DNA from: a virus | DNA length: 26,720 nt | IMG/VR virus record: IMGVR_UViG_3300027833_000189 | Location: 1-26,720 of that record | Strand: one strand, 5' to 3' | In this document: positions 21,221 to 26,720 of the stretch, piece after piece | How positions within the stretch are numbered: position 1 is the first letter of the stretch | Layout of the letters: every line of letters starts with the position of its first letter | The notes under the pieces: model-generated | The model's database searches: none | Seen by the model: the letters and a program-made list of their open reading frames with translations, nothing else | Told to the model about the DNA's origin: nothing | Translations under genes and position numbers: made by a program

Positions 21221-22825
21221 TTACCACTCGGTTCCACCTTCGAATGCGTGCCATCCTCTAGTCGAAGTCTCTTCTTCTTCTATATCCTGTAGTCCATTAT
21301 CAATGAAACCAACTGGTGGTACGTCATCGTCAATCTCTTTCATCTTCCTTGCAAACATCATCTCTTTAAGATTAATGTCTGTCATGTCAGCAAAGAACTG
21401 TGACGTTACAAAGTATCCGAACATAACCAGATTCATCATTAGGTCATCGTGGTTACCATCAGAAGCTTCGTATGACTGACCTCTTGAAGTAAAGGTTGAT
21501 ATCTCCATGATGGTATTCTCATCAACGATACTCAACTTCTTCTCTTCCAATATATCCTTAATAGAAGAACAACCAAGTCTCTTGGTCTTCCTATTTATCT
21601 CTATGCCAATTCGGTCTGCCTTGACTGCGGACTCCATATGAAGGTTCTCATACTCTAGGTCTTGATACAGTCCATTACACACAACCGTACCTTGGTCGTT
21701 TGATTCAACAACAACATATGCCTCATTGTAGAAATTTGCATACTTATATATAATATTAGGAAAGAGTAATGGAGAAATAGTATTATTGCGATAGACAGCA
21801 ACCTGTTTGAAAGGTCTTGTGCTAATGTCGATTACGTTAAACGTAGAATAATCTTGACCTCTTCCTTTTGATACGTCCACACACATAACATATTCGTGTT
21901 CTTGTTCTGGATTGTCATATATTAAAAAGTCACCCCCTTCACGATGAGATGAGGGTTGTGTTGCACGAAACCCCAATAGTGTCTCGGCATTAATTAGGGT
22001 GTCACCTGTTCCGAAGAAAGTATTGCCAAATTCTTGGTCAAACTGTAATTGGGATGTATTACCTATCGTCTGTTTCTTCCATGCCTCGTCTCGGCCCGGC
22101 ACATCATACCAGTTCACTGTAAACGGAATGAAGTCATTTACCTTCTGTACCGCACCTTCCCATATCTTATGGAACGTATTACCGATACCATTTGCGGTAG
22201 ATGTAATGATAACCTTAGTATCTTTACCCGCAGAGATAACAGGATAGGTAGAAGTGTAGAACTCATTTGCACGTTCAACAAACGCAAACTCATCTAGGAA
22301 CAATAGGTTAACCGACATACCACGAATAGAACTACCAGAGGTAGATGCGGCAATGATACGTGAGTTGTTACTGAATTCGATAGAACCCTTGTTGAGTGCC
22401 TTAGTGCCCGGCTGAAGGAAGAACGGAAGGTTCTCCAACATGAGTGTGACACGACCCAACATCTCCCTTGCAGTAGAACCTTTGTTCGCAAGTACAGCAA
22501 TGACCTTCTCACTGTGGAAGACCGCAAACCAGAGTATGTAACCAACCGAACTGATTGATTTACCTGACTGTCTACACGCAAGTACGATAGAGAATCGGTT
22601 TTTATTGAAGTGGTCAAACATCGTCTCTTGATATGGATACAAGTCAAACGGCACTAACCCGTCATCCAGAGAGATTACTTTTAGATAATTCTTACAGAAG
22701 TATACAGGGTCACTCGAACACTTTAAGTATTCTTTGATTTCCCATTCGGTAAAACTATGTTGAACTCCATCACGCTTAACATTAATGTTACCTAGATAGG
22801 ATTCATTCCTGTTCGGGTTCGACAT
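21221..22825 (-). CDS. 17: Terminase large subunit gp17 (TerL)
   Basis: This is the packaging motor ATPase and headful nuclease. At 534 aa it is shorter than T4 gp17 (610 aa). ATPase motifs: Walker A-like LACRQSGKS near residues 82-90 and Walker B LLFLDE at 174-179. The RNase H-like nuclease motifs are VMCVDVSKGRGQDYS (D317), VVVESNDQG (E374) and DGNHDDLMM toward the C-terminus. The start overlaps gene 16 by 23 bases. The 3' end faces an antisense promoter. Confidence 0.97.
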   Translation of the reverse strand: MSNPNRNESYLGNINVKRDGVQHSFTEWEIKEYLKCSSDPVYFCKNYLKVISLDDGLVPFDLYPYQETMFDHFNKNRFSIVLACRQSGKSISSVGYILWFAVFHSEKVIAVLANKGSTAREMLGRVTLMLENLPFFLQPGTKALNKGSIEFSNNSRIIAASTSGSSIRGMSVNLLFLDEFAFVERANEFYTSTYPVISAGKDTKVIITSTANGIGNTFHKIWEGAVQKVNDFIPFTVNWYDVPGRDEAWKKQTIGNTSQLQFDQEFGNTFFGTGDTLINAETLLGFRATQPSSHREGGDFLIYDNPEQEHEYVMCVDVSKGRGQDYSTFNVIDISTRPFKQVAVYRNNTISPLLFPNIIYKYANFYNEAYVVVESNDQGTVVCNGLYQDLEYENLHMESAVKADRIGIEINRKTKRLGCSSIKDILEEKKLSIVDENTIMEISTFTSRGQSYEASDGNHDDLMMNLVMFGYFVTSQFFADMTDINLKEMMFARKMKEIDDDVPPVGFIDNGLQDIEEEETSTRGWHAFEGGTEW

Positions 22826-23168
22826 CTATTATGGTATCCACTTGTTTTTCATTCTGTATAAGACGTTGTAGGTCTGTGGTAGTTCCTACGAACAGGTTAT
22901 TGGTAGTTGTACCACCAATTTGTTTGGGTTCATCGGTCTGGTTGATTTCCTTGTGTTTCTTATTCAAGTCCATCAGTTTGTCAGTGACATCTGCCATGTT
23001 CTTCATCATACCAGATAGTACTTCAAAGGCACGGGGGTGTTCACTCTCACGTGCCACCTCAATCATCAAATCCATACTCTCCCTACCCTTCTCGATTATA
23101 TCATGATAGGTATCACGGGAGGTTGTATAGTCATCTTTGATATTCTTATCGTTACTGGTATCACTCAT
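22803..23168 (-). CDS. 16: Terminase small subunit gp16 (TerS)
   Basis: This is the regulatory subunit that recognises DNA for packaging and stimulates gp17. It has 121 aa (T4, 164). A central helical coiled-coil region (DIIEKGRESMDLMIEVARESEHPRAFEVLSGMMKNMADVTDKLMDLNKKHKEI) corresponds to the gp16 oligomerisation core. The acidic C-terminus overlaps gene 17. Position between 15 and 17 agrees. A late promoter lies upstream within gene 15. Confidence 0.93.
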   Translation of the reverse strand: MSDTSNDKNIKDDYTTSRDTYHDIIEKGRESMDLMIEVARESEHPRAFEVLSGMMKNMADVTDKLMDLNKKHKEINQTDEPKQIGGTTTNNLFVGTTTDLQRLIQNEKQVDTIIDVEPEQE

Positions 23169-23171
23169 ATA

Positions 23172-23954
23172 TTATCCACTACTGTCTATGTCAGTATTTA
23201 TAAAGCCGTAATCACTGTCCACACTGACCGAAGTCGGATTAGGGGTGATTTGCATAGTCTTGATATAAACATCACTGTCGTTTAGACCCGCTTCTTTTAA
23301 GAATAAGTTATTACGTACATCACGGATAATAGACTTATTAGACTCAGGGCCATATAAGGCAATCTTCATTTCGAAGTCTAATGTATATATGATTGTTCTA
23401 CGTTGTTCTACCGCACCTTCGAAATCGTCTTGGAAGGTTACACCCGAAAGTGTTATAGGAACGTCTTCGGTTAATGTGTCAATATCAGCAAAAGGTTTAA
23501 TCGTTAACGTATACTGTGGTGCAAAGTATGGTAGAATCTGTTCAACAAGTTGTAATGCATCGTCCTGTGACTTTGCATAGATGTTCAACTGAAACGATAT
23601 TGTGTACGGAGTGGACGTGTAGAGTTTACGTCTGGCTGTAACGCTATTGGTCACTACCGAGGATATGTTGTTTGTCTTGGGTAACTGTCGTGTCGCATCA
23701 TAAACCATATTCGTAATCTCGAAAGACATACGAGGTAACTTGATAGCAACCCTACGTTCCGCATCCTCACCCCTGTTCATCTCTTCTATACGTGAGATGA
23801 AGTTTCTCTTTGGTGCATAGGACAATGGCACTTTAACTTGCGATATAGTCTCGCCAGCACTGTTGTGACGAAGGACGTGTAAGTTGTTGAACATCGACCC
23901 AAATACAGATACCGCAGTTCTTACTCTCTTATGATAAAACCATGTTCCAAACAT
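23172..23954 (-). CDS. 15: Tail sheath stabiliser / tail terminator gp15
   Basis: This protein caps the tail and binds the last sheath ring, preparing the tail for head joining. It has 260 aa (T4, 272). It begins with the family-typical MFGTWFYHKRVRTAVSVFGSMF and includes KVPLSYAPKRNFISRIEE and TSTPYTISFQLNIYAKSQDDALQLVEQILPYFAP. Its start overlaps the gene 14 stop by one base (TAATG). Confidence 0.95.
   Translation of the reverse strand: MFGTWFYHKRVRTAVSVFGSMFNNLHVLRHNSAGETISQVKVPLSYAPKRNFISRIEEMNRGEDAERRVAIKLPRMSFEITNMVYDATRQLPKTNNISSVVTNSVTARRKLYTSTPYTISFQLNIYAKSQDDALQLVEQILPYFAPQYTLTIKPFADIDTLTEDVPITLSGVTFQDDFEGAVEQRRTIIYTLDFEMKIALYGPESNKSIIRDVRNNLFLKEAGLNDSDVYIKTMQITPNPTSVSVDSDYGFINTDIDSSG
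23195..23202 (-). promoter_or_regulatory. Late promoter for gene 16 within the end of gene 15
   Basis: Exact TATAAATA in the last codons of gene 15 (protein GFINTDI), 27 bases before the gene 16 ATG. It would give the terminase genes separate late expression. Confidence 0.8.
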
Positions 23955-24829
23955 TATAAGTCTCCAAAGGGATTAGACTCACTAAAGTCTAAGAAGTCTG
24001 ATTCGAAATCATCAAAGGTTTGGTTCTGTGCGTCACGTTGAATATTGTTTAATTCCTCAACGAAGGTAGGTGTAGCACTCGTTAATGATGTCGAACCAAC
24101 TAATGGTGTATTATTCACGAACGTGTGGAACTTACCATCAGTTGCACCAGCGTGTGCGATTTGTAGGAATCCATCGGAGTCTGACCAATCAGTAACTTCA
24201 CCCTTCATGACGTAATCATCGAATGTCTGAGTGACAATTTCACCGACTTGATACGATAGTCCAGTTCCAGTCGCCATAGTTAAGAAGTACTGGAATGCAG
24301 ACTCTTCTTCGACATCGTTGATTTCAACAACACGAGTATCAAAGTCTTCGTCATTGTACTCAAACAGTTCACACTGCATACGGAACGTGGGAAGGTTTTG
24401 TAACTGGAAGAATGGACTCTCAGTCTCTACCTTACGAATCTCGAATATAGATTGTGACAGTGTCAAGTAGATTAGGTCACCTTCACGGGGACGGAAGTTT
24501 GCCTTCTCTGCTAGACGTGTACCGACAAGTTGTTTCCATCTCTTTCTAGAGACAATGAAGTTTGCTTGGTCTCGGAGTTCGATACCAAACTTAGTGAACA
24601 GGTCTCCCTCTCCATCAAACGCTTCGGTGTTCTCGATATACATTTCTATCTTGTATGCGGAACCAAAACGTGAAGGTACGTCATCAAGGAATATCTTATC
24701 CTTGTTAACGATTTCTCGTGGGAGGTAATATACATCCTGTCCATACATCTGGAGGGCTTCAATTATGATGTCCTCATAGACGTTTTGTTCAGAACGAACA
24801 CCTTGTTTGAAATACGGGTTCGTTGCCAT
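23954..24829 (-). CDS. 14: Neck protein gp14
   Basis: This is a head completion/neck subunit that, with gp13, seals the filled head and links it to the tail. At 291 aa it compares with 256 in T4. The N-terminal MATNPYFKQGVRSEQNVYEDIIIEALQMYGQDVYYLPRE and the segment GIELRDQANFIVSRKRW are typical of marine T4-like gp14. It starts four bases after the gene 13 stop. Confidence 0.94.
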   Translation of the reverse strand: MATNPYFKQGVRSEQNVYEDIIIEALQMYGQDVYYLPREIVNKDKIFLDDVPSRFGSAYKIEMYIENTEAFDGEGDLFTKFGIELRDQANFIVSRKRWKQLVGTRLAEKANFRPREGDLIYLTLSQSIFEIRKVETESPFFQLQNLPTFRMQCELFEYNDEDFDTRVVEINDVEEESAFQYFLTMATGTGLSYQVGEIVTQTFDDYVMKGEVTDWSDSDGFLQIAHAGATDGKFHTFVNNTPLVGSTSLTSATPTFVEELNNIQRDAQNQTFDDFESDFLDFSESNPFGDL

Positions 24830-24833
24830 TATG

Positions 24834-25634
24834 TTATCCTACAAAGAAGTCTGGTGGAGTGTCATACTCATTATATATTCGTTGCCTAATTGCTTCAATT
24901 TCTTGTTTGGCATCTTCTAATATTTGACGACCATTCAATTGAACACCGCCTGGAAGTATCATTCCTTCGAATTTTATTAGGTTCTGTCCCCACTGTTCTT
25001 TAATAAGGGCAGTCGCATATTCTTTTAGGAAGATGTTGTTATAGATTTTACCGTTGAGATTAGCATCGGTTGTCATATACAACTCCATCATTATCTTAGA
25101 ACCTACTCGTAGGTCACCAGTCGTCCCAGAAATATCACCAAATATGTTTAATGTATTACCCGCTTTCGACCACTGAATCTGTGGATGACCAGTTAACTTC
25201 AAGTCGATTGTCGATAAGAACTGTTGCATCTGTTCGAACTGTGCGAGTCCACCACTACCACCGTTTTGTAAGTCCCACATATCATTAAGACGCATCTGAT
25301 ATTTAACGTCCATGAAGTTAACACTTGAAGCTGAGTCGTTGATTGGAAGAACTCTAACAACATTAAGAATGTTATCAGAACTAAACCCCGAACCCAAAGT
25401 ATCTTGGTCAAAGTCAATGAATCCACGGTCAACAACTTCTTGTGTGATAGTGAAACCAATATATGCTCTTACACTACCTTCAGCGCCATATTCACTAAAC
25501 AACTGTAACGCATCGTTGACACGGTCATCAATCTGTTCATCTTCTACATTGATTTCTATTACTGGGGCGCCAAGGCGTCTCAAACAATATTCGATAAATT
25601 GACTTCTGTTCTGTATTTTTGTATATCTTGACAT
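24834..25634 (-). CDS. 13: Neck protein gp13
   Basis: This is the head completion protein partner of gp14. It has 266 aa (T4, 309). It begins MSRYTKIQNRSQFIEYCLRRLGAPVIEINVEDEQIDDRVNDALQLF, a family-typical start, and has FVG at its end. An AAGGA site lies ahead of the ATG. The upstream region holds two GATAAATA-like sequences (one base from the late consensus), so a weak late promoter is possible but not claimed. Confidence 0.94.
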   Translation of the reverse strand: MSRYTKIQNRSQFIEYCLRRLGAPVIEINVEDEQIDDRVNDALQLFSEYGAEGSVRAYIGFTITQEVVDRGFIDFDQDTLGSGFSSDNILNVVRVLPINDSASSVNFMDVKYQMRLNDMWDLQNGGSGGLAQFEQMQQFLSTIDLKLTGHPQIQWSKAGNTLNIFGDISGTTGDLRVGSKIMMELYMTTDANLNGKIYNNIFLKEYATALIKEQWGQNLIKFEGMILPGGVQLNGRQILEDAKQEIEAIRQRIYNEYDTPPDFFVG

Positions 25635-25648
25635 TTATCTATTTATCC

Positions 25649-26720
25649 TTAATTTAACAACGTGCCTGCATTGTTATATACATTGATTCTATAATGAGTA
25701 CCCTGTTGACCATCTAATAGGTCAGCGTTAAGTCCACTTGAGTTTGTATCAACAGTCTTTAGTGCAGTTAGTATCTGTGCAGCAGTTCTTTCTGTGAATG
25801 AGAATGCACCATTACTGTAAGATAACGAACCACTTGCACTAAACATACCTTTGATGTTTGCTGAGTCAACCTGAATATCATTTGCATTTGCGGTAATACC
25901 CTTACCACCAATAACATTTAACGTTCTAGTTGCAGCAATCGTACCACCACCAGTTAAACCAGTACCCGCAGTTACCGACACACCACTATGGTCAATGTGT
26001 TCGTTTGCAACAAATCCACTCAAGTTATCGTGGACAATGTCTCCATCTGTGGTAGAGATTGCACCATTACTATAGGTGATACCTGTTCCACCAGAGAACA
26101 TTCCCTTGACATTTGCAGAGTCAATATCCATCACACCAGTAGAAGCATTATATGCAAGTCCGTTACGACCTGCGATAGATGCTCTTGCTCTTGCGTTGGT
26201 GTAGTAGAGATTGGTGTTCTCGGCCAAGTTCGCAGTAGTGAATGGACTTAAGTTAATGTTATCAACAAAGTCGTCTCCGCTTGTTGCGATAGTAAGATTA
26301 CCATTACTTGAGTCGTATGTTACACCAGTGATACCAGATACACCAATCGTTCCTGCACTGTCAACAAAACCATTTGCGTCAATTGTAAGGACAGGGATTG
26401 CAGTTGCAGAACCATATGTTCCTGCGGTTACTGTAGTCTTTGCATCACGGTTGACTTCACCAGTGAATGTACCACCAGCAAAGTTACCACTCGCATCACG
26501 GGCAATGATTGCAGACCCAGTGTTTGCGGCAGTAGCAGTTGTTGCAGAGTTATTTACCTTACCCGCAGTAGCGATTGTAGCAAGTTTAGTGTCTACAATT
26601 GCGGCATCGGACTTAATATCAGCATTGATAATCGAACCAGCAGTAATCGCTGCTGCGATACTAATGTCCGCACCACCGTTGAAGGAGGTTGCTGTACCAG
26701 TAACATCACCATTGATTGCA
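25649..26720 (-). CDS. Tail fibre / structural repeat protein, N-terminus beyond window
   Basis: The minus-strand frame is open from the window edge to the stop at 25649, so about 356 C-terminal residues are visible. A TTG-start reading of 192 aa is only an internal codon: upstream sequence reads on as ...NLSPFTTANLAENTNLYYTNAR. The protein is rich in Gly, Ser, Thr, Ala and Asn, with short repeated units such as ARDASGNFAGGTFTG and a repeated DSAN[VI]KGMFS...YSNGA[IF]S motif. It ends ...LNADLLDGQQGTHYRINVYNN. The DLLDG motif is common near the end of phage fibre proteins. It is probably a fibre or baseplate-attached adhesin. Confidence 0.82.
   Translation of the reverse strand, partial: AINGDVTGTATSFNGGADISIAAAITAGSIINADIKSDAAIVDTKLATIATAGKVNNSATTATAANTGSAIIARDASGNFAGGTFTGEVNRDAKTTVTAGTYGSATAIPVLTIDANGFVDSAGTIGVSGITGVTYDSSNGNLTIATSGDDFVDNINLSPFTTANLAENTNLYYTNARARASIAGRNGLAYNASTGVMDIDSANVKGMFSGGTGITYSNGAISTTDGDIVHDNLSGFVANEHIDHSGVSVTAGTGLTGGGTIAATRTLNVIGGKGITANANDIQVDSANIKGMFSASGSLSYSNGAFSFTERTAAQILTALKTVDTNSSGLNADLLDGQQGTHYRINVYNNAGTLLN

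Noticed and set aside
25649-26227. 192-aa protein starting at TTG 26227
   Set aside because: The frame continues open with fibre-like sequence to the window edge; this TTG is an internal leucine codon.
1-26720. CRISPR array, insertion sequence, integrase or attachment site
   Set aside because: No regularly spaced repeats, transposase or integrase sequence found on reading; the only tRNA shows no partial duplicate in the window.

Overview
This window is a piece of a T4-type tailed phage (myovirus) genome. It carries T4 replication/recombination genes (44, 45, 46, 47, 55, uvsW, uvsY) and head, neck and tail genes (13-23) in the order typical of marine T4-like phages. The short forms of gp23, gp18 and gp17, the cytidylyltransferase next to gene 55, the SmpB/Lsm-sized protein after uvsW, and the style of gp13/gp14 all recall cyanophage- or pelagiphage-related myoviruses. 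This is judged from protein appearance only. The host cannot be read from the window, beyond that it should have a sigma-70 type RNA polymerase.

Layout. Positions 1-8.4 kb (minus strand): a conserved small protein running off the edge, clamp loader 44, a 70-aa protein, sliding clamp 45, nuclease subunit 46, an 80-aa protein, nuclease subunit 47, late sigma factor 55, a cytidylyltransferase, a 151-aa Sm-like candidate and helicase uvsW. Positions 8.4-9.4 kb: uvsY and a second tail-tube-like protein behind a late promoter. Positions 9.4-10.6 kb: very small minus-strand genes fed by a duplicated promoter. Positions 10.6-13.16 kb: the only plus-strand genes, a DUF4338/DruA-like protein, a ParB-like protein and tRNA-Gly(UCC), closed by a strong terminator. 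Positions 13.17-26.7 kb (minus): small lipoprotein, major capsid 23, scaffold 22, protease 21, a 72-aa protein, 67-like core protein, portal 20, tube 19, sheath 18, terminase 17 and 16, neck proteins 15, 14, 13, and a partial fibre protein.

Regulation is unusually easy to read. Twelve sites match a sigma-70 promoter with a fixed 17-base spacer, mostly as GCTTGAC[A/T]-N17-TATAAT. Five stand before 44, 45, 46, 47 and 55, two form a 45-bp exact repeat, and three serve the plus-strand island. Two more are plus-strand perfect-consensus promoters, each followed by the same small hairpin and aimed antisense into the 3' end of a minus-strand gene (the 151-aa gene and gene 17). The T4 late box TATAAATA appears before the gp19-like gene, the lipoprotein, the 72-aa gene, gene 18 (twice) and inside the end of gene 15 before gene 16. 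Early replication genes are therefore read by host polymerase, and gp55 with the gp45 clamp then directs late transcription of the virion genes.

The most promising new material is the antisense promoter-hairpin pair, the plus-strand island with its structured leader, and the duplicated promoter feeding small genes.
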